Shown: piece after piece, positions 1 to 13,605 of the stretch
How positions within the stretch are numbered: position 1 is the first letter of the stretch
Layout: the number at the start of each line of letters is the position of its first letter
Assembly: GCF_030317145.1 (NCBI RefSeq)
Contig: NZ_JASZYE010000001.1
Span: 496,001-560,000 of the forward strand
Direction: 5' to 3'
Source of the DNA: Variovorax flavidus
Lineage (GTDB): Bacteria > Pseudomonadota > Gammaproteobacteria > Burkholderiales > Burkholderiaceae_C
DNA: 64,000 nt
Notes under the pieces: model-generated
What the model was told of the DNA's origin: nothing
The model's input: only the letters and a program-made list of their open reading frames with translations
The model's database searches: none
Program-made: the position numbers and the translations under genes

Positions 1-151
1 GGACGACCGACTGCGCGTCGAGCGACACCGGCGAGCTCACGTCCAGGTGATCGCCGGCGATCACCACCAGGTCGAAGGACGGCGCCACCCGGACCACCCA
101 GTCGAGCTGGGGCAGGGTGTAGTGCAGGTCGGAAACGAGGAGGATGCGCAC
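1..151 (-). CDS. Metallophosphoesterase, N-terminal part (truncated by window edge)
   Basis: Read on the minus strand from a GTG at 151, the protein begins V-R-ILLVSDLHY and continues to VVIAGDHLD. The pattern DLHY followed by GDHLD matches the first two metal-binding blocks (DxH and GDxxD) of calcineurin-like phosphoesterases. Only about 50 residues are inside the window, so the substrate cannot be judged. It is divergent from the small gene at 241. Confidence 0.6.
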   Translation of the reverse strand, partial: MRILLVSDLHYTLPQLDWVVRVAPSFDLVVIAGDHLDVSSPVSLDAQSVV

Positions 152-240
152 GGCAAGGGCGGCAGCGGCGGAGCTCGCATTGTGGCGGCTGGAATGCCTT
201 GGCGATGCTCTTTTCGCGGCCTTCCGGGTAGCATCGACGG

Positions 241-414
241 ATGCCTGAATTCACGCTCCTGAATGCCGCGATCACGACGTGTATTGCCGCAGGCGTCATG
301 ACGGTCGGCTTTGCCGCGCGAGAGACGCGCTGGGGCACGCCCCTCATGATGTTCGGCATTGTCGGATTGCTGGCGATCATCGGGTACGGCATCGTGGACC
401 TGGTCAGTTTCTGA
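241..414 (+). CDS. Small hypothetical membrane protein (57 aa)
   Basis: A short frame starting MPEFTLLNAA and ending IVDLVSF. It has two hydrophobic stretches, roughly residues 8-24 and 34-53, separated by a charged loop (AARETRWGT), so a two-pass inner-membrane protein is likely. The composition is protein-like, the gene ends 30 bp before the convergent gdhA stop, and nothing else explains this interval. No family is recognised and the ribosome binding site is weak, so it could be spurious. Confidence 0.45.
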   Translation: MPEFTLLNAAITTCIAAGVMTVGFAARETRWGTPLMMFGIVGLLAIIGYGIVDLVSF

Positions 415-444
415 TCGTCCAGGTCCGGGGCCCAAGGCAAGCGG

Positions 445-1788
445 TCAGATCACGCCTTGCGCCAGCATCGCGTCGGCCACTTTCACGAACCCTGCGACGT
501 TGGCTCCGTTCACGTAGCTGACCGTGCCGTCCTCGCGACGGCCATGCTGGAGGCAGGCCTCGTGGATGCTGCGCATGATGCCGTGCAGCCGCGTGTCCAC
601 TTCCTCGCGCGGCCACGAGATCCGCATGGCGTTCTGGCTCATTTCGAGGCCGGAGGTCGCCACGCCGCCGGCGTTGCTGGCCTTGCCCGGCGCGAACAGG
701 ACACCGCTGCCTTCGAAGGTGCGGATCGCGTCCATGGTGGAGGGCATGTTCGCGCCCTCGGCCACGCAGCGCACGCCGTTGCGGACCAGTGTGGCGGCAT
801 CCTGGCCGTCGAGTTCGTTCTGCGTCGCGCAAGGCAGCGCGACGTCGACGGGGATGTGCCAGGGGCGCTTGCCGGCATGGAACTCGGCGCCGACCCGGCG
901 GGCGTACTCGTCGACCCTGCCGTACAGATGGTTCTTCACTTCCATCAGTTGGGCCAGCTTGTCCTGCGTGAAGCCGGCTTCGTCGTAGACGGTGCCGCTC
1001 GAGTCGGACACCGTCACCACACGGGCGCCCAGCGCCATGGCTTTCTCGACCGCGAACTGGGCCACATTGCCTGAACCCGAGACGCCGACCCGCAGCCCTT
1101 CGAGCGTCTGGCCCTTCTGTCTGAGCATCTCTTCGGTGAAGTAGACGGTGCCGTAACCCGTGGCTTCGGGCCGCATCAGCGAACCGCCGTAGCTCAGGCC
1201 CTTGCCGGTGAAGACGCAGTCGGCGTTGTTGCCGAGCTTTTTCATCATGCCGGCCATGAATCCGATCTCGCGGCCGCCGACACCGATGTCGCCGGCCGGG
1301 ACGTCCCGGTCCGCGCCCACGTGGCGGAACAGTTCGCTCACGAAGGCCTGGCAGAAGCGCATGACCTCGCCGGGACTGCGCCCTTTGGGGTCGAAGTCGG
1401 AGCCACCTTTGCCGCCGCCCATGGGCAGCGTCGTCAGCGCATTCTTGAAGGTCTGCTCGAAGGCGAGGAACTTCAGGATCGACAGGTTGACCGAGGGGTG
1501 GAAGCGCAGTCCGCCCTTGTAGGGGCCGATGGCCGAGCTGTGCTGGATGCGGTAGCCGCGGTTGACCTGCACCTCGCCGTGGTCATCCACCCAGGAGACG
1601 CGGAACATGATGACCCGCTCCGGTTCGATCAGGCGATCCAGCAGTCCGTGCTCTGCATACCTGGGATGCCGCTGGATGTACGGCCACAGGCTTTCCGTGA
1701 CCTCGGCAATGGCTTGCAGGAACTCGGGCTGGCCGGGATTGCGCGCAGCGGCGCCGTGCATGAACTCTTCGGACGATTTGTATTTCAT
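445..1788 (-). CDS. gdhA: Glutamate dehydrogenase (NADP-type, about 447 aa)
   Basis: Interconverts 2-oxoglutarate plus ammonium and glutamate in the cytoplasm. The length (447 aa) and N-terminal layout are those of the hexameric 50-kDa family. The substrate/catalytic block PMGGGKGGSDFDPKG lies near residues 121-135, preceded by GPYKGGLRFHPSVN, and the dinucleotide-binding block GVSGSGNVAQFAVEKA lies near 235. SNAGGVATSGLEMSQN near 375 is the usual C-terminal signature. The start MKYKSSEEFM is the typical family N-terminus. It is a single gene, divergent from the AraC regulator at 1963, and the shared 174-bp spacer holds an inverted repeat. Confidence 0.95.
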   Translation of the reverse strand: MKYKSSEEFMHGAAARNPGQPEFLQAIAEVTESLWPYIQRHPRYAEHGLLDRLIEPERVIMFRVSWVDDHGEVQVNRGYRIQHSSAIGPYKGGLRFHPSVNLSILKFLAFEQTFKNALTTLPMGGGKGGSDFDPKGRSPGEVMRFCQAFVSELFRHVGADRDVPAGDIGVGGREIGFMAGMMKKLGNNADCVFTGKGLSYGGSLMRPEATGYGTVYFTEEMLRQKGQTLEGLRVGVSGSGNVAQFAVEKAMALGARVVTVSDSSGTVYDEAGFTQDKLAQLMEVKNHLYGRVDEYARRVGAEFHAGKRPWHIPVDVALPCATQNELDGQDAATLVRNGVRCVAEGANMPSTMDAIRTFEGSGVLFAPGKASNAGGVATSGLEMSQNAMRISWPREEVDTRLHGIMRSIHEACLQHGRREDGTVSYVNGANVAGFVKVADAMLAQGVI

Positions 1789-1895
1789 TGGCTAGGGAAC
1801 GATGCGGATCGCGTGGACGGTGGACAGGGGGCTCAAGATCTTATCGAGGTCCCCAAGCGCCGCTGCCAAAGACCGGGTTTGGATCGCGCCCTTGC

Positions 1896-1924
1896 AGGAT
1901 CGTTGAGGATGTTTGCACGATCCT
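1896..1924. promoter_or_regulatory. Inverted repeat in the gdhA/araC divergent spacer
   Basis: Perfect 8-bp arms AGGATCGT (1896-1903) and ACGATCCT (1917-1924) are separated by 13 bases. It lies 39 bp before the AraC-type start and about 110 bp upstream of gdhA. The spacing between arm centres is close to two helical turns, which suits a dimeric repressor or activator. No T-run follows, so a terminator is unlikely. Confidence 0.35.
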
Positions 1925-1962
1925 CCGGCTGACCCTCGGGAGTCGAGACAAGCGCTGTCGAG

Positions 1963-2946
1963 ATGCCTAAGCTTCGCTCCATGTTGACATCCACCGCCAA
2001 TGCACTGCGCAGCGATCGCCCCGTCGATCAACTGCAGACCACCGTCATGAGGGCCGAACTGGCCGCGATGATCGACCGCATCACCGTCATCGACGGTGCC
2101 CACGCGACGGCGATTCCGCGCCTGACCCTCGCCCGGGCTTCGCTCATGCAGCATCCCGTTCACGCGATGCACGAACCCGCCTTCTGCGTGCTGGCGCAAG
2201 GCAGCAAGCGGGTGCTTCTCGGCGACGAGGTCTATATCTACGACAGCAGCCAGTACCTGGTGGTGTCGCAGAACCTGCCCGTGTCGGGGCAGATCATCGA
2301 CGCTTCGCCGGAGGCGCCGTACCTGGGCCTGCGCCTGAGCTTCGACGTCAAGGACATCACGGCGCTCGCACTGGAGCTGCAGCTCGGCGAGACGCTGCCG
2401 AAGCGGGCGTCGCAGCGCGGCATCTTCACCGGCGAGCTGTCCACCACGCTGCTGGATCCGGTGCTGCGGCTGGTCAGGCTGCTGGACTCGCCCGAAGATG
2501 TGCCGGCCCTGGCGCCGCTGGTCACGCGCGAGATCCTGTACCGCCTGCTGAGGTCGGCCGATGGCTGGCGCCTGGCGCAGATGGCCGTGGTGGACAGCCA
2601 CAGCCAGCGCATCGCGCAGGCCATCAGCGTGCTGTCGCAGCGCTTCCAGGAGCCGCTCCGGGTCGAAGACCTGGCGGACGAAGTCCACATGAGCGTGTCG
2701 TCGCTGCACCAGCATTTCAAGGCCGTCACCGCAATGAGCCCGCTGCAGTTCCAGAAGCAACTGCGCCTGCAGGAGTCGCGCCGCATCATGATCAGCGAAC
2801 ACGTGGACGCAGCCACCGCCGGCCACCGCGTCGGCTACGAGAGCCAGTCACAGTTCAACCGCGAATACAGCCGCTTCTTCGGCCTGCCTCCCGCGCGCGA
2901 CGTCAAGCGCTTGCGCGAAAACCAGCTCGGCCGTTCAAGCACCTGA
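1963..2946 (+). CDS. AraC-family transcriptional regulator (AraC_N type)
   Basis: A 327-aa cytoplasmic regulator. The N-terminal half has the AraC-type N-terminal effector fold (HAMHEPAFCVLAQGSKRVLL, then YDSSQYLVVSQNLPVSG). The C-terminal third holds two helix-turn-helix motifs (LRVEDLADEVHMSVSSLHQH and GYESQSQFNREYSRFFG). The start could also be the ATG at 1981 (MLTSTANALR). The downstream cyclophilin-fold gene starts 7 bp after its stop and is probably co-transcribed. The effector is unknown. Confidence 0.88.
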   Translation: MPKLRSMLTSTANALRSDRPVDQLQTTVMRAELAAMIDRITVIDGAHATAIPRLTLARASLMQHPVHAMHEPAFCVLAQGSKRVLLGDEVYIYDSSQYLVVSQNLPVSGQIIDASPEAPYLGLRLSFDVKDITALALELQLGETLPKRASQRGIFTGELSTTLLDPVLRLVRLLDSPEDVPALAPLVTREILYRLLRSADGWRLAQMAVVDSHSQRIAQAISVLSQRFQEPLRVEDLADEVHMSVSSLHQHFKAVTAMSPLQFQKQLRLQESRRIMISEHVDAATAGHRVGYESQSQFNREYSRFFGLPPARDVKRLRENQLGRSST

Positions 2947-2953
2947 GGACCTC

Positions 2954-3511
2954 ATGAAGATTCATCTCAAACTGAATGGCCGGGTGATTCCGGCCACCCT
3001 GGAAGACAACGCCACGGCACATGAATTCATCTCCATGCTGCCGCTGACGATCACGATGCACGATCTCTTCAAGAGAGAGAAATTCGGCCCGCTCCCCGGC
3101 GCCATCTCGGGCCAGGGCACGCATACCCGGTCCTACGAGGTTGGCGACCTGATCTGCTGGGCGCCCGGCCCCGACGTGGCGATCTTCTACCGTCATGACG
3201 GCCAGACGATCAGCGGCGCGTGCCACGTCCTCGGCAAGCTCGACTTCGGGGCGGAGGCGTTCGGCGTGCCCGGCCCCATCGAGGTGACGATCGAAGTGCC
3301 GGCGCCGCAAATCCGGGTCAAAGAAGATCTTCGTCGACCAGCGTCGCGAGCATCGAGAGCCGCAGCCGCCGTCCCCAGGTCGAGTCCGGCTCGCCGGCGT
3401 GCACGACCGGGTTCCGGCCGTTCTGGTCGACCCACTGAAGGCGCCGCCGGTCACCCGTGTAGCGGACCTGGTAGCTCTGCGGCATGCGTTCGTTGCGCAG
3501 GAGTGTCGTGA
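2954..3511 (+). CDS. Cyclophilin-like fold protein with a run-on C-terminus
   Basis: Residues 1-115 (MKIHLKLNGRVIPATLEDN to GPIEVTIEVPA) match the small bacterial cyclophilin-like fold family: NATAHEFISMLPLTITMHDL, then VGDLICWAPGPDVAIFYRHDG. Family members normally stop right after this beta-strand. Here the frame continues for about 70 Arg/Ala/Ser-rich low-complexity residues that overlap the 3' end of the convergent phospholipase D gene by 194 bp. The tail looks like antisense translation, so loss of the original stop or a frameshift near 3310 is likely. No enzymatic activity is established for the family. Confidence 0.7.
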   Translation: MKIHLKLNGRVIPATLEDNATAHEFISMLPLTITMHDLFKREKFGPLPGAISGQGTHTRSYEVGDLICWAPGPDVAIFYRHDGQTISGACHVLGKLDFGAEAFGVPGPIEVTIEVPAPQIRVKEDLRRPASRASRAAAAVPRSSPARRRARPGSGRSGRPTEGAAGHPCSGPGSSAACVRCAGVS

Positions 3512-4976
3512 CCTGGCCGGCCAGCACCGGGCTGTCGACGATGAGGCTCATCTCCGTGTTGTAGCGCGCCGAGCGGCGGTCCATGTTCATCGATCCGATC
3601 GAAAGCCAGCGCTGGTCCACCACCGCGAGCTTGGCGTGCAGGCGGCCGAGGGAGCCGTGGGGGCCTTCGGCGATGGACGTCCGTTCATCTTCGTCGTCGT
3701 CCGGCATCAGCTCGTAGAGCGCAACGCGCATCTTGAGCAGCGCCACGCGGTGGCGCGCATAACCGTAGTGGGCGAGCGGCTCGTCCGTCGTCGCCAGCGA
3801 GTTGGTCATGACGGACACGCTCACCTCGCTGTCGGCCGCTTGCTGGAGGATCTCCATCGTGCGGCGGCCGGGGATGAAGTAGGGCGACGCCAGGAGCACT
3901 TCCGAGCGCGCCGACTGCAGCAGGTCCAGGTTGCCGTTCATGACCACGCCGTCGGAGAGCAGTTCGTTGTCCGCATCGGCCTTGCGCGGCGCATCGGCCA
4001 CCACACGCACTGCCGCCATGTGCAGGTCCACGCGGCCGGCGGCGAGTTGCGTGGCGACGCTGCCCTGGCCCAGCGAGTCGCGTGCCGCGACAGGCATCGT
4101 CACTGCACCGGCTTCGCGCACGGACTGCTCGAAACGGCGCCGTGCAACCGCTGGGTCGACACCCGGCGCGGCGAGTTTCTCGATGGGGTAGGCGTGCCGG
4201 CTGTTCCAGTAGGCGTCAAACACTGCGGCCATCTCCGGCACCACCGGGCCCGTGGAGAGCATGTCCATGTCGATGAAGTTGGCAGGTTCGCTGCGGCCGA
4301 AGTACTCGTCGCCGATGTTGCGGCCACCGCTGACGGCGAAGGCGTTGTCCACGATGAACAGCTTGTTGTGCATGCGCCGGTTGATGCGTGAGAACTCGTG
4401 CATCGAGAGCAGAACGCGCGAGCGGACGCTTCCGTCGCGTACGGGCAGCGGGTTGAACATGCGAAGCTCGACCTGGGGCTGGGCGGCGAGGCCGGCCAGC
4501 AGCGCGTCCTCGCCGTTGGCGTGCAGGTCGTCCAGCAGGATGCGGACCCGCACGCCACGGGCGGCGGCGTCGCTCAGCTCCCGCAGGAACTGCCGCCCTG
4601 AAGCGTCGTCGGCGATCTGGTAGTACTGCGCGTCGATCGACTTCTCGGCGGCGCGGGCCAGGGCGATGCGCGCCTCGAAGGCCTGGTCGCCGGCCGGCAG
4701 CAGGCGCATGCCGGAGAGCTGCGGGTCGGCGCCGGCGGGCATCGATGCCGCCGCCACGGTGGCGAGGCGGGTATCGGCCACGTCGGTGATCGTCTGGGAG
4801 GCGGGCCGGTGGAGGTTGTCCGGGAGGCTGGCGCAACCCGAGAGCATGCCCAGCAGCACCACCGCGAAGACAAGGAGCGCCACGCCGCCTCGGGCCTGGG
4901 CGAGTCCGATCTCCATCAGGCGCATGCCGATGCTGTGGGCGATCAGCATGGGGCAGCGTTTGAGGAGGGTCTTCAT
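3318..4976 (-). CDS. Phospholipase D / cardiolipin synthase-like lipoprotein (ClsC type)
   Basis: A 552-aa phospholipid transferase/hydrolase candidate with two HKD motifs: HNKLFIVDNAFAVSGG near residue 203 and HAKLAVVDQRWLSIGSMN near 447. Pairs like this form one active site in ClsC/YmdC-type cardiolipin synthases. The N-terminus has a hydrophobic segment ending LLGMLSGCASLPDN, a good lipobox, so the protein is probably a lipoprotein or membrane-anchored. The start MKTLLKRCPM could be later (MRLMEIGLAQ at 4925). Its 3' end overlaps the run-on tail of the convergent cyclophilin-fold gene. Confidence 0.85.
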   Translation of the reverse strand: MKTLLKRCPMLIAHSIGMRLMEIGLAQARGGVALLVFAVVLLGMLSGCASLPDNLHRPASQTITDVADTRLATVAAASMPAGADPQLSGMRLLPAGDQAFEARIALARAAEKSIDAQYYQIADDASGRQFLRELSDAAARGVRVRILLDDLHANGEDALLAGLAAQPQVELRMFNPLPVRDGSVRSRVLLSMHEFSRINRRMHNKLFIVDNAFAVSGGRNIGDEYFGRSEPANFIDMDMLSTGPVVPEMAAVFDAYWNSRHAYPIEKLAAPGVDPAVARRRFEQSVREAGAVTMPVAARDSLGQGSVATQLAAGRVDLHMAAVRVVADAPRKADADNELLSDGVVMNGNLDLLQSARSEVLLASPYFIPGRRTMEILQQAADSEVSVSVMTNSLATTDEPLAHYGYARHRVALLKMRVALYELMPDDDEDERTSIAEGPHGSLGRLHAKLAVVDQRWLSIGSMNMDRRSARYNTEMSLIVDSPVLAGQVTTLLRNERMPQSYQVRYTGDRRRLQWVDQNGRNPVVHAGEPDSTWGRRLRLSMLATLVDEDLL

Positions 4977-5083
4977 GGCGGACTCGGACGGTGCGGAGAT
5001 GTGAGATCAGTTCTTCCCTGGTTGTAGGACGGAATCTATGCAAGGTGCATCGTTTTCGCGAGGAAACAGTGCGCAGCGCGCAA

Positions 5084-5097
5084 GTGACATAGGTCAC
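5084..5097. promoter_or_regulatory. Crp/Fnr-type palindrome upstream of the Crp-family gene
   Basis: GTGACATAGGTCAC is a GTGA-N6-TCAC palindrome, the core arrangement of Crp binding sites. It lies 32 bp before the start of the Crp-family regulator at 5129 and 108 bp upstream of the divergent phospholipase gene. Autoregulation is the simplest reading. At this distance it would overlap the transcription start, favouring repression of its own gene. Confidence 0.5.
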
Positions 5098-5128
5098 ATC
5101 CGGCCCCGCGCCGTCTCATAATCGTTCG

Positions 5129-5773
5129 ATGAGCTCCGCCGACGAAGGCCCAGACGACCGCCTGCCGCAGTCCCTGCTCGACGCGATTGCGCCGCGCGGG
5201 CACACACGCTCATTCCCGGCCCACGCCATCCTCATCAATGAGGGGGATACGACCGATTCGCTCTACATCGTGCTCAGCGGCCGGGTGAAGGTCTACGCCA
5301 GCTCGGACGACGGCCGCGAACTGGTGCTCACCGAGTACGGCCCCGGCGGCTATTTCGGCGAGTTGTCCATCGACGGCGAAAGGCGCTCGGCATCGATCAA
5401 GGCCATCGAAGCGTGCACCTGCCGGGTGGTGCAGGGATCGGAGCTGCGCCAGTTTCTCGCGGAAAGCCCCGATTTCGCCTTCCACCTGACTCGCAAGCTG
5501 ATCCGCATGGTGCGTCGGCTGACCGAGCAGGTTCGCAGCATCGCCCTGCAGGACGTCTACGGGCGGATGGTGCGTGTGCTGACCGAGCTGTCCGAGCCCG
5601 TCGGCGATGAGCGAGTGCTGCGCCACAAGCTCACGCAGAAGGACATCGCCGACCGCGTCGGTTCCTCACGCGAGATGGTGAACCGGGTGATGAAGGAACT
5701 CACCGCCGGCGGCTACGTCGGGCAGCGCGACGGGCGGATGGTGATCCTGAAGAAGCTGCCAGCGTCCTGGTAG
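5129..5773 (+). CDS. Crp/Fnr-family transcriptional regulator (cyclic-nucleotide-binding type)
   Basis: A 214-aa regulator. The N-terminal cNMP-binding domain carries GEL near residue 77 and RSAS near residue 86 (YFGELSIDGERRSASIKA), the phosphate-binding Arg-Ser pair seen in cAMP-binding Crp. There is no N-terminal Fe-S cysteine cluster as in Fnr. The C-terminal winged helix includes LTQKDIADRVGSSREMVNRV near 170-190. It converges on a receiver-cyclase gene 22 bp away, which suggests that it reads the cyclic nucleotide made there. A palindromic site lies in its promoter. Confidence 0.9.
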   Translation: MSSADEGPDDRLPQSLLDAIAPRGHTRSFPAHAILINEGDTTDSLYIVLSGRVKVYASSDDGRELVLTEYGPGGYFGELSIDGERRSASIKAIEACTCRVVQGSELRQFLAESPDFAFHLTRKLIRMVRRLTEQVRSIALQDVYGRMVRVLTELSEPVGDERVLRHKLTQKDIADRVGSSREMVNRVMKELTAGGYVGQRDGRMVILKKLPASW

Positions 5774-5795
5774 GCAGCGCCTTTTGTGATTGAAG

Positions 5796-6848
5796 CTAGC
5801 CGTTGGCGGCCGCCGCGACGGCGTACACCTCGACCGCCGCCGCCTTGCCCCGGAACGAGGCCGGCCCCAGGGAGTCCGTCGCGATGCGGCCATCGAGCGC
5901 GGCGAGGGTCGCGGGATCGATCAGGATCGTTCGTTTGGCGAGCTTGGTGTGCTCCTCGAGCCGCGCGGCGAGGTTCACCGTGTCGCCGATGCAGGTGTAG
6001 GTCGCGCGCTGGTGCGTGCCGGTGTAGCCCGCCACCATCTCGCCGGAGGCGACGCCGACACCGATGCGGATCGCAGGCTTGTTCGCCGCTGTGCGCTCGA
6101 TGTTCAGCAGCTCGATCATCTCCACCATGTCGAGCGCCGCGCGCACCGCTGCCGCGCCATGGTCGGGCAGCGGCAGCGGCGCGCCGAAGATCGCCATCAG
6201 TCCGTCACCGATCATCTGGTTCACCACGCCACCATGGCCGTTGATCGCATCGAACATCAGCGTGTAGTAGGTGTTCAGCAGCTCGATGGTCTCTTCCGGC
6301 GGCTGCGACTCGACCAGCGAGGTGAAGCCGCGGATGTCGCAGAACATCACCGTGGCCTGCACCCGCCGTCCGCCCAGCGCGAAGCCGGATTGCTGCAGGT
6401 CCTGTGCGACCTCGGAAGTGGCGAAGCGGCGCACCATCTCTTTCTGCTGGTCGCGTAGGCGCTTCTTCTCGAGGCTCGCGCCGATGCGCGCCTTCAGCAG
6501 CACGGCGTTGACGGGCTTGTGCAGGTAGTCCTCGGCGCCGAGTTCGATGCAGCGCGCGATGTCGGCCACGCCTTCGAGCGAAGACGTCACGATCACCGGC
6601 AGGTCGCGCAGCTTGACGTCGGCGGTCAGGTGCTCCAGCACCTCGAAGCCGGTCATCTCGGGCATTTCCATGTCCAGCAGCATCAGGTCGAAGGCGTCGC
6701 GCCGCAGCATCTCCAGCGCGATGCGGCCGTTTTCGGCGCACTGGACGCTGTGGCCCTGGAGTTCGAGGCTGCGCGTCATCAGCAGGCGATTGACCTTGTT
6801 GTCGTCCGCCACCAGCAGGCGGGCCGGCGCGTGGCGCAGATCAACCAT
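5796..6848 (-). CDS. Response-regulator adenylate/guanylate cyclase
   Basis: A 350-aa two-domain output protein. Residues 10-125 are a receiver: acidic DD in RLLVADDNKVN, phospho-acceptor Asp near 57 in LMLLDMEMPEM. Residues 165-340 are a class III cyclase catalytic domain: ATVMFCDIRGFTSLVE carries the first metal Asp, and VGVASGEMVAGYTG and CIGDTVNLAARLEEHTK follow. The substrate-selecting Lys is not evident by eye, so ATP versus GTP is unresolved. It is the last gene of the kinase-Hpt-cyclase operon and overlaps the Hpt stop by 8 bp. Its expected job is to turn phosphorelay input into a second messenger. Confidence 0.88.
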   Translation of the reverse strand: MVDLRHAPARLLVADDNKVNRLLMTRSLELQGHSVQCAENGRIALEMLRRDAFDLMLLDMEMPEMTGFEVLEHLTADVKLRDLPVIVTSSLEGVADIARCIELGAEDYLHKPVNAVLLKARIGASLEKKRLRDQQKEMVRRFATSEVAQDLQQSGFALGGRRVQATVMFCDIRGFTSLVESQPPEETIELLNTYYTLMFDAINGHGGVVNQMIGDGLMAIFGAPLPLPDHGAAAVRAALDMVEMIELLNIERTAANKPAIRIGVGVASGEMVAGYTGTHQRATYTCIGDTVNLAARLEEHTKLAKRTILIDPATLAALDGRIATDSLGPASFRGKAAAVEVYAVAAAANG

Positions 6849-7182
6849 GGCTCAGCTCCTGGAGGGCGGCGGCGACGCGGTCGTATTCCTGCGTGAGTGC
6901 ATCGAGCGCGTTCGATTGTTGGGCCGCCGCGAGGCCGCCGAGTTCCTGCTCGCGCGCCATGGCGCCGAGAGTGAGGGCGCCGAACGTGAGGCTGTTCGAT
7001 TTCAGCGAATGTGCCGCGCGGCGAAAGGTGTCGGCGTCGCCCGCGGCGAGCGCATCGCGAAGCTCCTGCAGCATCGCAGGGGCTTCCTCGAGAAAGGTCT
7101 GCACCAGCTCCTTCACGAAGTCGGCGCCTGCGGCTTCCTGCAACTCCGAAAACGTTGCAAGGTCTACCGTCACATTGCTCAT
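6841..7182 (-). CDS. Hpt domain phosphotransfer protein
   Basis: A 113-aa stand-alone histidine phosphotransfer module. The motif FRRAAHSLKSNSLTFGA near residue 55 contains the phosphorylated His followed by the conserved LKSNS. The kinase stop is 1 bp before its start, and its 3' end overlaps the cyclase gene. It should relay phosphate between the kinase's C-terminal receivers and the cyclase's receiver. The kinase lacks its own Hpt domain, so this small protein completes the relay. Confidence 0.9.
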   Translation of the reverse strand: MSNVTVDLATFSELQEAAGADFVKELVQTFLEEAPAMLQELRDALAAGDADTFRRAAHSLKSNSLTFGALTLGAMAREQELGGLAAAQQSNALDALTQEYDRVAAALQELSHG

Positions 7183-7183
7183 C

Positions 7184-12499
<5,316 letters not shown>

Positions 12500-12592
12500 G
12501 GGGCATTCGCTCCTGCGATCAAGGGGGTGATGCGCGGAGGGCGCGCACCGCGTGGAGTCTAGCGAAGCGGCGGGAAGATGCGCAGCCCCCGA

Positions 12593-13495
12593 TCAGGTGA
12601 CGAACAGCCGCTGCACCAGCCCGCGCAGCCAGATGTTGGATGCGTCCTGGTGAAAACGCCGGTGCCAGAACTGGTGCACCTCGACCACGGGCGCCTTGAA
12701 CGGCGGGTCGACGATGCGGATGCTGGCGTAGCGCATGCAGATGTTCGCCAGATCGCGCGGCACCGTTGCGACCAGATCCGATGCCTCGATGATGGGCAGC
12801 AGGCTCATGAAATGCGATAGCCCCACCAGCACTCGCCGCTTCAGCCCCCGGCGCTGCAGGAACTGGTCGAGCAGGTGCTCGCGGCCGTCGGGGCTCACCA
12901 CCGCGTGGGAAGCGGCCAGGTAGGTCTTGAGGGTCAGGCGCTCGCCGATGGCCGGATGGTCGCCGCGCACGATGCACACGTAGTCGTTGCGAAACAGCTT
13001 CTGCAGGAAGAAGCCGGCCTTCTGCAGGTCCGGCAGGTAGCCGATGGCGAGTTCGGCCGCACCGGTTTCCAGCGCTTCGGCCGCCGTCTGGCGCGGCATC
13101 GAGAGCGTACGCAGGTCGCAATGCGGCGCCTCCCGGGCGAAGGCAGCCAGGATGCGCGGCAGGAAATGGACTTCGGCGATATCCGGCGTGACGAGGGTGA
13201 ACACCTTGCTGGCCTGCAGCGGCTCGAATCCGGGCGCCGGCAGGATGTCGGCCTTGATGGTTTCGATGACGCGCCGCACCGCACCGTCCAGCTCGGCGGC
13301 GCGCGGGGTCGGCTGCATGCCGGCGCCGGTCTTCACGAACAGGGCATCGTTGAACAGCAGCCGAAGTCGCGAGACGGCCGCGCTCATGGCCGGCTGGCTC
13401 AGGCCGACGGCCTCTGCGGCGCGCGTGACGCTGCGGTGCTCCGACATGGCGTGGAACGCCACCAGCAGGTTGAGGTCGACTTGCCTGATATCCAT
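12593..13495 (-). CDS. LysR-family regulator of the adjacent aromatic operon
   Basis: About 300 aa. The N-terminal winged helix is MDIRQVDLNLLVAFHAM, then SVTRAAEAVGLSQPAMSAAVSRL, and an effector-binding periplasmic-binding-protein-like domain follows. The start is set at MDIRQVD; an upstream in-frame ATG (13534) would add 13 atypical residues. It is divergently placed 138 bp from the operon beginning at 13634, the classical position for a LysR activator that responds to a pathway intermediate. Confidence 0.9.
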   Translation of the reverse strand: MDIRQVDLNLLVAFHAMSEHRSVTRAAEAVGLSQPAMSAAVSRLRLLFNDALFVKTGAGMQPTPRAAELDGAVRRVIETIKADILPAPGFEPLQASKVFTLVTPDIAEVHFLPRILAAFAREAPHCDLRTLSMPRQTAAEALETGAAELAIGYLPDLQKAGFFLQKLFRNDYVCIVRGDHPAIGERLTLKTYLAASHAVVSPDGREHLLDQFLQRRGLKRRVLVGLSHFMSLLPIIEASDLVATVPRDLANICMRYASIRIVDPPFKAPVVEVHQFWHRRFHQDASNIWLRGLVQRLFVT

Positions 13496-13605
13496 GCCAT
13501 GGATTCTATGTATACGCCAAATCCACTTCATCAATGGAGCGGCGCTGCCTAGACTTCGCCTCCAACAGCCCGCCGACGTGGTCGCGACGGGTGACAGGAG
13601 ACAAC

